A DNA stretch of 64,000 bases. Origin: Henricia sp. BOLD:AAB3569. Taxonomy: Eukaryota; Echinodermata; Asteroidea; Spinulosida; Echinasteridae. The DNA lies in contig JBBELK010000370.1 of NCBI GenBank assembly GCA_037783545.1, forward strand, positions 1,054,001-1,118,000. Reading direction: 5' to 3'. The notes beneath the pieces are model-generated. The model was not told the origin of the DNA. It did not search any database and saw only the letters and a list, made by a program, of their open reading frames with translations. The position numbers were made by a program, and so were the translations under genes. How positions within the stretch are numbered: the stretch's first letter is position 1; every line of letters begins with the position of its first letter. Positions 40,101 through 55,100 of this stretch are shown piece by piece.

Positions 40101-43100
40101 CAGAAAGGCGAGACAAATCATGTGGTTCTCATTAGGATTCGAACCCGATACCTGTACCACACAAGGCAGATGCTCCAGCTGAGCTATTGAGACACAATTG
40201 TGTTATTTGAGTGTCTCTTAAGATATTTTTTTCTCTTGAATTGTTAAAGCATCAAATATTCACAAATGCACCACCTGCTCCTGCTGGCACATACCGGGTA
40301 GGCCTACACTTTAAATTTTGTATCGTTCGGTTTCGGATATTTGGTTTGCAAATGTGAAACTGATAGTAAAATACAAACTTAATATTTGATTATTTAAATA
40401 TTCGGCTTTAAGTCCCAACCCTGCTTTTCACCAACCTAACAAAATGTGATGATAGAACTTGAGAGCTAACTGAAAATAAATGGTGTTCATTTTACAAGTG
40501 CGTTCATTTTAGAAGCGTCAACACTTTTGAGTGATCCCTACCACTGCTTTACCAATTTGCAATTCATCAAGGAATATTAATTCATTTATTTCAAACCTAC
40601 AGTTCTATTTCCAAGACTCTCCCCTCACATGTACTGCGATGCGATTGCACAAACAAACATTTACATGGCACAACTGTCATGAGACCGACAAAGTCCACTT
40701 AACTAAAACCCAAAAAGAATTCCTGCGGACACAGACTTTTCCCGATAATGGAAAAACTATTAAATCACCAACTCACAATGCCGGTTGGAACTCTCTTTAC
40801 GAGAAGGCAAAACACCCGCAGTCATTCATGTGGAATTAATACGGCCTTTCCAAATGTAATTCCCGTAGTGCAAAGCGAAAGGCAAAAAATAAAGGCTGCC
40901 TTTGCTCATAACTATTCTACTTGAGGGAAGACGGTCACAGGCAAATGCAACTCTGCTCCTGTCAAGTTCTTAATTTGGGAGTCCTTGGGCATTTCAATGA
41001 TTTTTCTAAGCAGTTCCGAGGCTGTGCACTTGCAGAATTGTTATTTGGCATCCCCTATTTGTTTTTAATTTCCCACGGTACGTGTGAATGTGTCCCTACA
41101 ATAATCCTGGTCTCCACAAACTCCATGCCATCAAAATTCAAGTCTTACACGTATTTGGTGAAACCCTGGATAAATAAATGTACTAAATACATGTAAATAT
41201 AATCACAGTATATAGTCCTTTCGCCAACTTAACCCAGAATTTGGCTTGAAGTATGTCAATGAAGCAAAATTCTGAAGCGAAATTGAATGGCAGCGTCCAA
41301 TTATGGGGAAATGAACACTTAAGCTGTAAATCTCGCTCCAAATTCAATTCAAAGCAAAAAGGCATATCAAAGACAAAGTTGAGTGGTCGCTACTTACTGT
41401 CATCCGTCATGCAAGGAGAGTACTCGGTGAAACTCGTAAAATTGTTTGCGCTGATGTAGCACGTTCCGACTGGTGCTCTTTCATCGTCCTCTGCCGTGTA
41501 AAACCACGTATATCGGGGAGCACATGCCTGGCAATTGGGGTTAATATGGAACAAACATTTCACCAAAATTGCTACAAATTGAATTCTCAAGACGGGGTTA
41601 AATTTGGGCAGAAGGGTACAGATGTTTTTGGTTCAATATCAATGGCGTTAACGTTAGAACTATCAACTCAATTTATAGAGTAAATGTAGCTAACCGATTT
41701 TGAGACTGAGCATTTCCGTACATATATGCATACACAACCCTACAGTCAGCTATACGTGTATGAAAGGATTTATTCTGGATTAGGAGAGGGAAAGTCTCTA
41801 CATTTTATCAAAATGAATGGAGTGTAAATACCATTTAAAGGAGTGTGACCAGATCACTTTTTTTTACCCATAACTCCCCGGGACTTACCTTATGGGTCAT
41901 GAGATTTTTATATCATAACATCCGTTATATTTTTCTGATTAGGAAACTGAAACTCACGCGCTTCTAGGCCGCATATTTCCGAGGATATCGTCGAAAATCC
42001 ACCGGTTATTTGTAAACTAATTTTCCAGTATCAACGTTTTTCCGCTGAAAGCCGACTCGATAGTTTTGTTCAATTTTTTACTGGAAATTGCGAATGTTTT
42101 CGGGACATGGGAGGTGTCCATATGGGAGTTGTGTATGGGAGTTACTTGATAATATTGGTAAGTTACATCGAAAACTATTTTCCAGAAACTCTGGTCACGC
42201 TCCTTTAACGCAATCATTATAAATGGCAATTCCAGTTTTGTCGAGTTTTTTTTTATTGTAGAGTACTCCAACTTTTGTTTTAAGAAGGGAAAATGTCTGA
42301 AGAATTTACTCACCATAACTCTGCCGTCCGGTCCAGAGCTTTTTACTGTAGAGCCAAAAAACTGAAACGATTTGTCTGCTACCTGGCCGCCCCTGCTATC
42401 CACCGTATGACCTGAATACAAAAACACAGCTTGTTACCTCCAGTTTCTTCATATATATGATAATGAGTTTAGGGGAAAAATCTCAAGAAAGAAAATGTAA
42501 ACTACATGTACAAAAATGTTACACCCATTTGATATATATAAAATATTCGAACCCACTATTCAGTACCAGCAAACTCGGAGGTAATGTGATTAAAACATCT
42601 GCCTACATGTAGTATGCGGGAGGTTGTAGGTTCGAGTCCCACCCGAGCACGCTAAGGTTTTTAGCACGTTCTCGGGACAAATTAAATTCCATTCAAAGAA
42701 TAGGCTACAGTTAAGCTTCAGGTATGGAACATCAAGGAGTTGTGCATGTATCTACATATTGTTGCATTTTAAGATGATTTTATGAAAGAAAACCTCTTGA
42801 ATTATGCCAACAAATTAGAGAGGGTACTGATTGAATTACAAATTACCAATGTATGCTCATACTTTCATTGTAAAAGTACACGATATTTACACAACTAAGT
42901 AGCAAAAACATGTATAAAGCATTTACATATGACTGCGACATGCTCAACAAAGTATTTTTTGCATTGTCAATTAAAAATAATAATACATAATGCCTTTTTT
43001 GTTGGAAGTGCAGTCTGCATACATCACAAAGAACTGGCACTGCATTAAAAAGAACTTAAAAAGAGCCCAAAACTGGATGCAGAATTTGTAAAAAGTATAA

Positions 43101-46100
43101 TTTTTTTCATTGAATATAGTATAGCCAATTTTCCACTTTGCCGAAATTTTTTTTATTTGAAAGTCACAGGAAATTGCTTTTGTTTTAATGTTGTCTGCAC
43201 TGCCTCGATATGAACTTCTAACCATTGAAACTGGATGCAGAATTTGCAACAAAGAACCTTGTCTTTTTTTGTTAATTAAGGTTTGTTTTTAAGGTTTGCC
43301 ATTACCCGATGTAATTATTACATTTTCATAAATACCTTAGACAGTTTACGCATCCCTATTGGCCGAGAACAGTCACATGGGCAGTCTTAAACTAGCGATA
43401 ATGACCAGTGATAATGCCTGGCCCGCGTTTGTGCCCTAGTCAGCGCGTATACGGAACACGCATATGCACAAAGAAACTGCACGCGCCCGAAAACAAATTG
43501 TGCACTTATATCCAGTCATGTGCGTGCGCGCGCAACACGCCTGCGTTACGCGATCAAACAAAAACAACATGACGCACAGCTAGCAGTTGTACAAATGCAG
43601 TGTTGATACTGTGGGTGTAAGAAAGTGAATGCAAAACATGGCAAAACGAGCTAATTTTGGTGAGTTTTACCGATTTACACGAAAAGGTATTTATGAATGG
43701 GTGGCGGCTCGGGCATTATCAGACCCCTAGCTGGTTTTAAACGTACATGTATGTTTAAGATTGGCCAAACCTACTTTTAATCCCTAATTAATGAAATGGA
43801 AACTCATTGGCTCGAAAACAGTTTTCAAAGTTTCGAATTTACTTTTTGCTTTCGGTTTTTCATTAGAAAATTAACATTTTCACTTTACGAATGCCTCTTA
43901 TTCGTAAGTTTGTCTTGGAGTTTTAGTTTTTACCTGTTGTATCGAATGGTACTTGTTGGCAGGTGTCCCTTTCAGGCAATGGGAAAACTGGACATTTATA
44001 AACGGCACCACCCTCAACAACATCTTGCTGTGTTGTTTGAGCCTTTGGAGCTCCTACTAGTAACCTGGAAAATAAAGAAAATATAAAATAATTGCCAAAT
44101 TAGCAAATAATACTCATTTATGTGTTGGTGTCAAATGCACAAAACAATAAACTGCCGTTTTATGTTTAAGTTAGAAAAATTAAACATGAAAAGTTTAACT
44201 GGGTCTCATGATTTTCATTTCATTTTGACTTAAAAGAATATTTAGACCTGTGAAATTTGTGTAAATCACTCAAATATTTTAGGTGTTTTTCGCAACTTTT
44301 TTCTTAATTTTCGTAATTTAATTCACCCAGGCGCTTCAGACCTTGAGAGCAGGGCTCGAATTTCATAAAGACAATTGCCTTCCTTCACCCCCTCCGATCC
44401 CCTGTAAGAACGTGTTTACACTGGTCCCGAGTATCCCCCGATAAGAATGCATCAGTGTTAACCGCAATGATCCCGAGTGTCGCGTTTACATTCTGTAGTT
44501 GATATCGTGCGCAGTGCCAGATATTGCATTCAAAGTTCATGTTCTGTGTGTGCATGTACAGTGTACAAGGCCACCTAAATTTCGCGGGCTCTTCCCCCCG
44601 CTACGGCTGTGGAGCGGATGCAGCAGGATGCAATAAAGATTTTTTTTTTTATCTAACCGCAGGATCGAGCTCAGGATCGAACCCTACGCCAACGCGATAC
44701 CAAAATCTCGGGGTCTGATCCGGGGCCAATTTAGTCCCGAGAGCGTTTACACTCGGTTTGTGTTCCGAGGCTGATCTCGAGCTCGGTGTTCGACCCCGAG
44801 ATCGGGATCAAGTGTAAACAGGGTGTAAAATTGAGAAATGCCTCCGTGCCCTTCAAAATTGCCCCATACTTTCAGAGGTGTCAAAGGCAATCTTTGCAGT
44901 GCCATCCTTGGCTTCTAACTCTAACCCTGTAAGAGACAAAGTTATAGAGCGGTGTCTGCATTGGACTTGTTTTTCAGCAGGTTTTACCAAGACCGTAGGA
45001 GAGCATGCGCAGTATCCCTTCGCAGTATGACCTTCACGGTCTGGACGTATGCTTCCAGAGCATTTTAATAACTCGCTGTGTCCACATTGGACTTATCGTC
45101 TCCGGAAAGGTTACCCGGTCAATTTTCCTGGGCAGCAGTTGGGCAGGAAAAGTAACCGCTGGACTCAGGAAAGGTTACTGAGAGGAAAACTTCCTAAACC
45201 GTCCACACCGGATTAAAAATGGGAACAGTACCCATCGTCTCTAAGTTTGACCAAAAAAAAGTCCAATTCGGACAGGTCTTAAGACTGGGCAACAAACAAG
45301 AACTTGCACTGGATGCACTCATTTATTCGATGCCCTCAGAATGAACTCAACTCAAACCCGCTGTTCTTAGCACATTACATGTCTGCCTCAATGCGCTTTA
45401 TTTCCACACATGTCTGTCACTAACACCCCTGGCACAGGTGGACTACTGATATTGGACAGTCGACTAGAAACACAAGGGAGATTCCCCATCCCTTATGAAG
45501 AAGCGATTTTATAAGTGCACTAAGTGACCCAATGGACATTCAGCTTCACATCTTGGACGGAAGAATATTAGCCCAAGTCAAGTTAAAAGCCACTGCATTG
45601 TGGGAAGGTTGTTTGATTGCTATCCTTCCCACAATGCAGTTGTCTTTCCCCCCCCCCCCCCCCCCCCCCCCGCCATCCATTATGCAAATATTACAAGCAA
45701 AAGGCTAAGTGAGCAGTAATTTGGTCCTTTGATTTTTTTTAAATAATTGATTACTAGTGCATTGAGTACATGTGTAAGATCTAGTCTGAAAAGCCGTTAA
45801 GGAATTCTAGTTCAGTAAACTTTCGTCCTAAATTATCAAACTTCATTATGCAAATCGAAATCTCTGCCTACACAAATTACTGTGAAGGTAGATCCTTTCC
45901 TTGGAGCACTTCAGATAAAAACAAAATTAGAAGTCGATCCACTCTACAGCTGGCAGTTCTGCACATTCCTACTTAATACTTAAGCCCCCAAGCAAAAGTC
46001 CGGTTTTTACCAGCTTGTTTCAAAACCCCTTGGGTACTATACACGTTAAAACTACTTGACAAAAACACTGCGACAGACTGGCATTTGCAACAGTAGGACT

Positions 46101-49100
46101 CATATAGAAAACGAGATATTAAGCTGGTTATTACCAGTAGCCCGAGGCAAATCACAAAAACTGAAAAACAACTAGCATGGTGATTTGAAATGAGAAATGA
46201 TGTGTAGAATGTGTATGAACCTCTCTGTAAATTTGTCAAATTTTTCATGTTGGGGAGAGTTTGAAAATTCAATACAAATTTCAAAATTTGGTTAGTTTAC
46301 ATGTTAAAAAACTGTAGAACACCGAATCAATTTTTGCAGGATTTTGTTTTATAGCAACATATAAAGGGTAAGAGATGCACGTACACATGCCATTAATTAA
46401 GTTAATATTGAACTTTTGACGGCATAGATAGAATCCATAGTGAGGATGTTTGATGAGTGATAACGAAAAATTCAAGCTAGTCAATTAAAAAAACAAAAAT
46501 GAGCATCCATGGAAGCCATCTTACAGGCCTGGAGATTCACGGAGGCTTTCACTGCAAAAACTGTGGTGTTAAATTAACACCAGTGGTGTTGTCTTATATA
46601 GAGATACCCAGACCGGTGTTAAGTTAACACCACAAGCATTAGTTTTAACACCTAGGGTGTTAAAAATAATGCATTTATTCCAAGTGTGGAATAAAAACTA
46701 ACACATGTGGGGTTAAATTTTAACCGCTGGTGTTAATTTAACACCACGGTTTTTGCAGGTTGGTGCCCTTCTGCAATTCTCCCATAGACTTTCATTTTCC
46801 AATAGAAGTGCTCTTTTCAAACTCAAAAAAACTGCTCCAAAAACACAAATGGCAGTGCCCTTTCAACAGTGAATTTCCTGCTCTGATCTTATTTTTTTCT
46901 CATGTTCTTTAAACTGCTTATAATAAATGCTTGTTTAATGGTTTAATATGCAAACTTCAGGGCCCTTACATGGGTTGGCCTATGTGAATTTTAAGTTCAG
47001 CTGTACTTTCCTGTTTCCATGCTAACTACATGTGCTGACAATACATCAAGTTACTCGGCAAAATAACAGTCGCACTTCTGCTTTTACACAACCACAATTC
47101 CTTACTGAAAAACAATAAAAGTACATTTTGGCCCAAAATGTCCCGAAACCTCAGAGGAAGTGATTAATTAGCAGTTATTCATGCATAGCTGTGGTTTCCA
47201 GTTACCATATCTGCACAGTGGGTGGCTCTATAACTACTTTGATGGTATTTCAATGTCACCCATCACAACTTGGTTCCATACTTTCAACACTAGTCAACAC
47301 ATTGCAATGGGACTACACACCCAGACCAACATGTGTTACCAGCCCACAGGGATACATGTTACACCTGTGTGTTTTGCCACAGGTTATCAATTATCACACT
47401 GGTTTACAAAACACCTGTTGTATACAATCAACAATCTAGTTCCACAACTGAAAATAAATGGAGTGTGTGGTAAGCCACTGTTTCAGACCACATGTGCATG
47501 TGATGTACATGGTATTTCAATGTCAACCATCATAACTAGCTCCATACTTTCGATACTAGTCAGCACATTGCAATGGGACTACACACCCAGACCCATGCCC
47601 AGACCAAAGCCCTTTTCACACTGCAGAGCCAATCCCCGGGAAATAAATCCCCGGGAAATTCCCGGGGATTTTTTACCCCACCAACGCCCCAGCAACCGTT
47701 CACACTAGACCCATTTGGTAACTCCCGGGGACACTATTTCCCGGGAATATGCACGGTCGTTTCACACTGGCCATCAAACCCCGGGAAATGTGTAAACTGA
47801 GGGCGCCCATCAGGAAGTTCCCAAATGAATTGTGGGCGGAAGTCCAATCCCACAATGCCGCGCGCGCAATTTTATGCACAAGCTGCTGTTGTTTACACCG
47901 TGCGATATACATGCGATATGTCAGGTTGACGTTGCGAGTACGAGTGCGTGGATAATGGCTGCCCATCTGACCAGTATTTGCGTCCTGGTTTTGTACCAAG
48001 TGTGGCATGGGTCGACGATATTAAATACACGCATCATGCGGATAAGAAAATAGAAGACTGGTACCTAACCACACGGGACATTATAAATACACGTACACGA
48101 GAAGGAAGCTAAACACAGTCTTGTTCATGACACTTCTTTTATTACAAATTAAAACTATTCATTTTGCTCATATTCTTTAAAATAAAATTATTTGTATAAT
48201 TTTCAAACGTTATTATTTGTGTTTTGTACTTAACTGTAAATTTATTTACGAAAAATTTGAAAGGTACTGCATCACAATACTAAGCTACCGCGCGAATTAT
48301 TTGGCGCGCTATTTGTGACCATGTGACCTTTCGAGATTACCCGTGGACGCAAAAAGGTGGGGTAAGTTCAAACCCTGCGACGTTCACACTAGTTGCTTTT
48401 CCCCGGGAAAAACGTTAAACCCCGGGGATTTCTCCTTTAACCCTACTCCCGAGCAGGGGTAAATATTTCCCGGGGAAAAGCTTTTTCCCGGGGATTTCTT
48501 TGGTAGTGTGAACAGACCGACCGAAATTCCCCGGCAATTTCCCGGGGAATTCGTCTAGTGTGAAAGGGGCTCAACATGTGTTACCAGCCCACAGGGATAA
48601 ATGTTACACCTACAGGTGTGTTTTGCCACAGGTTATCAATTATCACACTGGTTTACAAAACACCTGTTGTATACAATCAACAATCTAGTTCCACAACTGA
48701 AAATAAATGGGGTGTGTGGTAACTGGTAAGCCACTGCAAATATATGTATGTAGAACTGCACATGTACAAGTATAGTGGTTCTGATGTGCTGGTGGACCTT
48801 GATACCAGTTTGTGGGCAAACTATTCACAATAGACCCATTCATCAGCTCTGTAAAAGAACCTTTGTACCACATTCATTAAATGACAACTGGGGTTTATGC
48901 GTCATTCAACACCACCAGAGGTTGAAAACTTGGAGTTTTTATTAAGGCACTTCACAAGATTTTAATGACCATTTTTTAAGGCCATCACCACCAATGATTT
49001 TTTTCTGCTCTTTGTTACCTTATTGTGGCGTGTTGATGTTTTATACATTTTGATGTTGTAGTTGTCTTGTTCCAGTTTGTGTTTGTAAATATGATTGTGA

Positions 49101-52100
49101 AGTTATTTCATTTAAATATATTATTTTGTTGTTTTTATGAGTGTTTGCAGGGCTCCAATGGAAACCAGTTCTAGTACTATTTGGGCACACCCTGGGTAAA
49201 GAAATGGATTAAATAAATAAATAAATGAATATTTGTTTAAGAATACTTATTTGTCAAGTCATAACCACTTGAAATGAAGTGGGAAAAAAATACTGGCATA
49301 CACATGACTAAACACTAACAACGGCCGGCCGACTGATGGCAGGCACAAACTCACATAGTCACAGTTCACTGCACATGATGAACATTTCACTGCCAATATT
49401 TGGCAAGCTGGTTGTCTGCAAACGCTGCAGTGAATGTCTGTCACATTGTTCAACATTGTGATTTTGTTTGTCATTTTTCTCAATGGCAAATGGGACAATT
49501 GTTATCCACAAATACATGTAGTAGCCTTTGAGGCCTTTGTACACACTGTCAGTAGAAGCATAGAGCTCCATGGTAGAAGCAACTGACACAAAGTCAAAAC
49601 ATGTCGAGTTCACTACCTATTTACTCTTTAATTTTTCAATCCAAAAATGTTTAAAACAAGTTGAAACTTGACCCTGCTCCAAAAGTGGGTTGAGAGCTCT
49701 CAATCCGGATCAGGAATTTTATTTGAACATGGGGTTGATAGCCATGGTTTTTAAAACTGCAAACGAGTTAATCAGAGTTCTGTAAATACATTACTGTAAT
49801 TGCAAAACATGCATGTAACAAACAAACCAAATAATACACATACATAAAAGAGTGCATTGTAAGTAGTGTAAAAGCAGTGCATGGTTAACCCGTGTTGAAA
49901 CTAAACACGGTAATGTTTTCCAAACACGTATAGGTTTTGGCACATGTTGAAATGACAATAGTGTGAAAAGGCCTTCATACGAAAACAATGGATTAAATTA
50001 ATTAAATTGCTGGTCTGAAATGGGCAACTGACTGCTGCAATTGATCCATGTACATTGATCTCGGAGCAAAATATGACACGGGGTAGGCTATAGTGGTCAT
50101 TCGGAGAGAATGGATTCACGTACTGTAGGGAGAGCCCCTCCAGGAATATGGCATGGGACCGAGTAAAATATTGATTAGTGCGGTAAATATTACTTTGAAC
50201 CGGCATTCTGCTATAACTGACCTGTAAACATGCCTTGGTTATAAACCATAAAGGCAGAATTCCTATACAAAGTCCTTTATTATGGGGTATAGAGTAAAGC
50301 CACCCTTGGGCCAAACATTGCAACAGACAAATCTGCAACTGACTTTTAAAGACCAAGGACAGGTGCATGCATTTGTTCTGTAGGATTGTGGGCATTTCGA
50401 ACAAGTACCCCACCCTACCCCCCAGTGTAGGTGGAGCAGTATTAAGACAATCATGGAGGAAATGTTGTCTTCCTCCATGAGGCAATTAACATTCAGTAGG
50501 TGCCGAAACATGATATGGAATGCATTACAACAACACATGACCAAGACACTATTGTGTGGAACACCTCATTCTTAAATTGCAACCACGTCACACAAGAGAT
50601 TCTCTGTCTCAAAACACAGAATTCAGGGCAGGAAGTGGGGGTATAATCACAGCACAGTCACTCTTTAGGAAACCACAAAAAGTATTAATTACATTGCTCA
50701 TGAATGATAATGTTACAAGTACATGTACCACCGGATTAATAATCACCTTACACATTGGATATGAGCACAGCATAAGATTGCCAATAAAACAAAACTAAAC
50801 TTGTACAAACATGGGCTTGATTGTAATACAACTGTCCTTAGCCTAAGCCCCTTTCTCCCTGGCCTAAGACATAAATGAATTTATGACATCTTACCTATGA
50901 CACATTGAAAAATGTCTTGCAATTTCCAAAAGTTTCAAAAAAATGCACACTTTGTGATTTAAGGCATCCCAATTCCAGGACTTCAAAACATAAATTATCA
51001 ATTGATGCATTAGTCTCTCACTTTATATGTACTGTATGGTAAACTCAAGCCCACTTAATGGAATATTATATGCAGAGCTGCCAACCCTTTGGATTTTGGG
51101 GAAGACATCTGGGAAAACAGGTTCGTTCAGTGACTCCAAACACATCTAAAAATCACCAAGGTTGTTAAGTGACGAGGGTTTTTACCCTTGTCAGGACTCA
51201 CAAAATTAGTAATTTTCTGAAAAATCTGTTGCAAAATCCGGGAGGCCTAACTGTACATTTGTTTGTATACAAACCAGTCTACGTATATGCACAAAAATTG
51301 CATGAAATCGTTCAGGGGTAGAAAATTAGTCCACTTTAGCTTTTGCCAAGCATGGTCAGAAAACGTTTAACGGGTCATTAGAATGGTGTGGGCCCTATCT
51401 AGTTTATACCCAAAAATTTTCCAAAATTACAAAAACACCAAGGGTTACTTTTAGCAGGTATACAGCAGGTGCGTATGTACCGGTATAAATATTGTACGCA
51501 CATCCTCTGCACCAAGGTAGGAATAAATGTATCTAAATTCAATATTTTTACATTATTCATTCTGATTAAAAAAAATGGCCTGGGGCACGGCAGTATTTGA
51601 TGGCAGAGAATATCATGCATGAATGAGTTCTAAGAAATTATTGGCAAACCAGATACCTGTAAATAAGCACAGTATAGCAATAACCTAGTTTGATAAAGGT
51701 CATGGGTACTGCAAGTGTGTATGCATGTTTGCTGAAAATGTATATGTACACGTCTTCCGACTCTAAATACGAATTTACTTTCACTCTTGTTTTATGCCGG
51801 AAACATGGGATGGTGAAACCAGTGAAAAAAGCATTGAGGAAACTAACACCCACAATAACAGATAATGCAAGTCCAGGGAAAAATAAACAAAACTAAGTTT
51901 AAATTTTTCAATGAACAGTGCTGGTAAAAGGAAGAAAAACAACAAAACTTCCATTGGATGTTTACATAAATTTACAACAGAAATCCTGCAACATCCTACT
52001 ATTTTGGATTGTACAGTGTGTTCCTTGAAAACAGATTACATGATTGGACCTTTTGGAAACAGGAACAGCAGTATCACATAACTAGAGAGTAATGTTGATA

Positions 52101-55100
52101 AACTGCCTTGTACACTGTTGTACATGTAGAAATAGATGCAGTAGGTCTAATACTTCAGAAAACCATTACAAAAATCCATCTATAGTTTGTGTGTTGAATG
52201 AATGCTAAAAAAATTCTACATACAATTTTGTTGCCAATTTCTCCCACAAAGGTACTTTACACAGAAAAAAAAATAATTACAACGCTATCAACACTTAACC
52301 TTATAACCCCTTGGTCCTATGGAAAATTGTGCACCCGCTTTGGACACGAAACTTTAAAACGGTACACATAAGCCCTATTTAAACCCCACATTTGAAGCTG
52401 TGCATTCTAGAATTATGTCACAATACGGATTGTCATTGGCGGAAAAAATTGTAAAAACTACGCCTAAATCGTACCGGTAGATGTTGCCATCTCTGCATTA
52501 GGTAATAGGTTTTTCTTGTAAACTCATCAAGTAATTTCTTTCCCAGCTTAGTCTGAATTCAGTTATAGAAGTCCTACAAAATTCAAATAAGTACCCCAAA
52601 AGAGGCCCCCTAAAGCAAGTCTACAATCCTTTCGCACCCCCCTCCTCCCTCCCACCCCCCACTCTTTCGCCAGCTTCTCATGAAACAAACAACCGCTCTC
52701 CTCATATCTTCTACATGCATGGATGCAGTGCGCATGGATGCTTCTTTGCAGAACATTTGAATTCATTTAATAAACCACCCACAAGGGATGCATTGAAGCA
52801 TCTTCAGTTGATGTACACGGAGAACATGCTATGAAGCCGTCCTTAAATGGCACGCTACGGATCTACCACAAAAATGTGATGGCAATTAGCACGTCTATAT
52901 TTTGATTCCCAGCAGTAGTTAGGGTAGGCAGGGCAATTAAATAATAAATGAAATTCTTTCTAAATTAACACATACATGCTGATAAAAGTGGGCAAAGTAA
53001 AAAGTGGCATGGTGCATCAATAATATATTTTAACACGGCCTTTAAATGATTAATGGGATTTTGTACACAAGTTGTCAAGTCTTTCAAACAAACCCTCCCC
53101 ACCACCTTGTTTTGTCCCCTCAAACCTGCACATCATTCACCCCCTTAATGTTTCCCATTTGTTTTCCAAAAACCCTGGGTCAAGTTTAACCGAAGGGTCA
53201 CGAGTGGTTCACACAATAATAATAAACTATCAAACTTAGCGAATTTATGGCAATGAACCTGGTGCCAAGTTCTCTTTCCCACTGGTTACAAACTAGCATT
53301 TCCAAATATTAAAGATGCAGGCTCGTCAAGAGAAACAAATTTGTTCCACGAAATTCACCGCTCCATGCCTTTCTATGGAGCTGTAAATTTCGTGGCACGA
53401 ATTCCTCATGCGTGCATTGACGAGCCTGCATTTTTAATCCCAAGGGTGGGGAAAAAAAACCACCACTTAAGGTTAAACTTTATCTGCATGGGGTTGAAAA
53501 AAATTAAGTCTGAAACAATGCCCATTTTCAAACTTGTGCCAAGGTTTTCAAGATTTGTCTGGTGTAAAAAGAAAAGGCTCGTGGAGAACATTTTGTAGAT
53601 TTTCCACTAAATCTGAATGTAACAGTCAATTCCTGTTCTCTGCACCGTGTTGCCACCATACATACATTGAACGCAAGAACGTCTACGCTTAACAGAAGCA
53701 ACATCTCTTATCGCATCATCTATCCGATGTTATGCCTCCAAACAGCTACATGCACGCACACGGCTACGAGTGGGGATTTACGTATTCGTTGTTATTGTAG
53801 GCCTCTGGGTAGGGATTTTAGTCATACTTGTGCAACTCTTAATTGTGTAATCCTGCGTGTAGCTAGGGACTGTTGCCGTTAGCCTTCGGGGCGAGATTTG
53901 GTACTTTTAAAACTCATCTCAGATTTCTGTCAAAAAGGAGATTTAGTTTACTAATTCTCTTGCTACTCCCACCCCCCTCCCCCCAATAGCCAGTCTATTG
54001 CAGAGTATATACTGCACCTGTTAGCAAACCCCCATCATGTATACTCGAGTGAACAAAAAGAACACAGTGTACTTATTTACGAACACACAATACACTGAAA
54101 AAAATGATTAAACATTTATGGAAACTTGTGTGCACCTCCTGAAAAGAATGACCAAGTTATAGGGAAGCCATTTTTGAGGGTTTTTAGATTATTAAATGTT
54201 TTGGCAAATTAATGTTTGACAACAATTTTGAACAGGCAATGGGGGGGGGGGGGGGGTGTAAATAAGCAATCTAAATTCGGAAATTCAAGTCAAGTTTGAC
54301 TGACGATTTCTCTCATTGGAAAGCCCCGTTATTCCTCTTTACGTTGATGTGTCATTTGTTATGATTTTAAGCAATTGGGGGTTGTGCAGCACAGCTGAAT
54401 ACAGGGGCGGGTGTAAAGTGAAATGTCACAAAATGCATTGCCATTGTCAAAAAGTGCATTGACACATTCCCATCCTCCAAGCAAAAGGGGAATGCACTGC
54501 ATGACAATAGCAGTGAATTTTGTGATATTTCACTTTCCACCCACCCCTGTATTCCGCTATACTACACATCCCCCAATTGATTAATCATAACAAATGACAC
54601 ATCACTGTAAAGAGGAATAACAGGGCTGTCTAATGATACCAAATTCAAGGAAAATGATTTAGTAACAAGAGAGAAATCGTCAGTCAAACTTGACTTTCCG
54701 AACTTTTTTTGAGGAGTTTATATTATTTCATTCATTTCTATATTATTTAGGGCTCTAGAATTCATTGAAAAATCAGAAAATTAGAGAGGCATCAATGTTA
54801 CTGGTACACACTGTACAAGTACAGTTTATTTTTTATTTTTTAGACCTTATTGTACCGAAATTGGCCAAAGAGCAAGTACTGTACATTGTAGCTTTAACTT
54901 TAGCCTGCATAAAACGTATTTAATTTTGGTCACAAAATCAATTTTTGTAACTAGTAACATGACATCGGTGCCGCGTCCCGTACATTTTTTGTTAGTCATT
55001 ATCACAGAAAATGACACTGAGTGTGAAGTTCGTAGGACAGTCAACTCTGAAAACTTGTCTGCAGATTTGTACGACAAACGGGAAGCTATAATTACGGTAA

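Larger units (their letters stand above)
20785..41397 (-). other. Integrin intron 4 (20.6 kb)
   Basis: This is the largest intron. It carries many repeats, listed separately, and several open frames (such as 23705-24205 and 29776-30300) that I do not accept as genes because they have no recognisable domain and no splice support. Stretches around 23250-24750, 32000-33950 and 38000-39600 look single-copy and contain nothing I can name. Confidence 0.8.
42412..43933 (-). other. Integrin intron 2
   Basis: This 1.5-kb intron has a tRNA-derived SINE (about 42578-42700) and an inverted-repeat element (about 43321-43704). About 42700-43300 shows no feature. Confidence 0.85.

Noticed and set aside
47181..47708. 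Open frame of 175 codons with internal repetition
   Set aside because: The repetition is the tandem duplication of intronic DNA, and the frame ends inside the CCCGGG-rich element.
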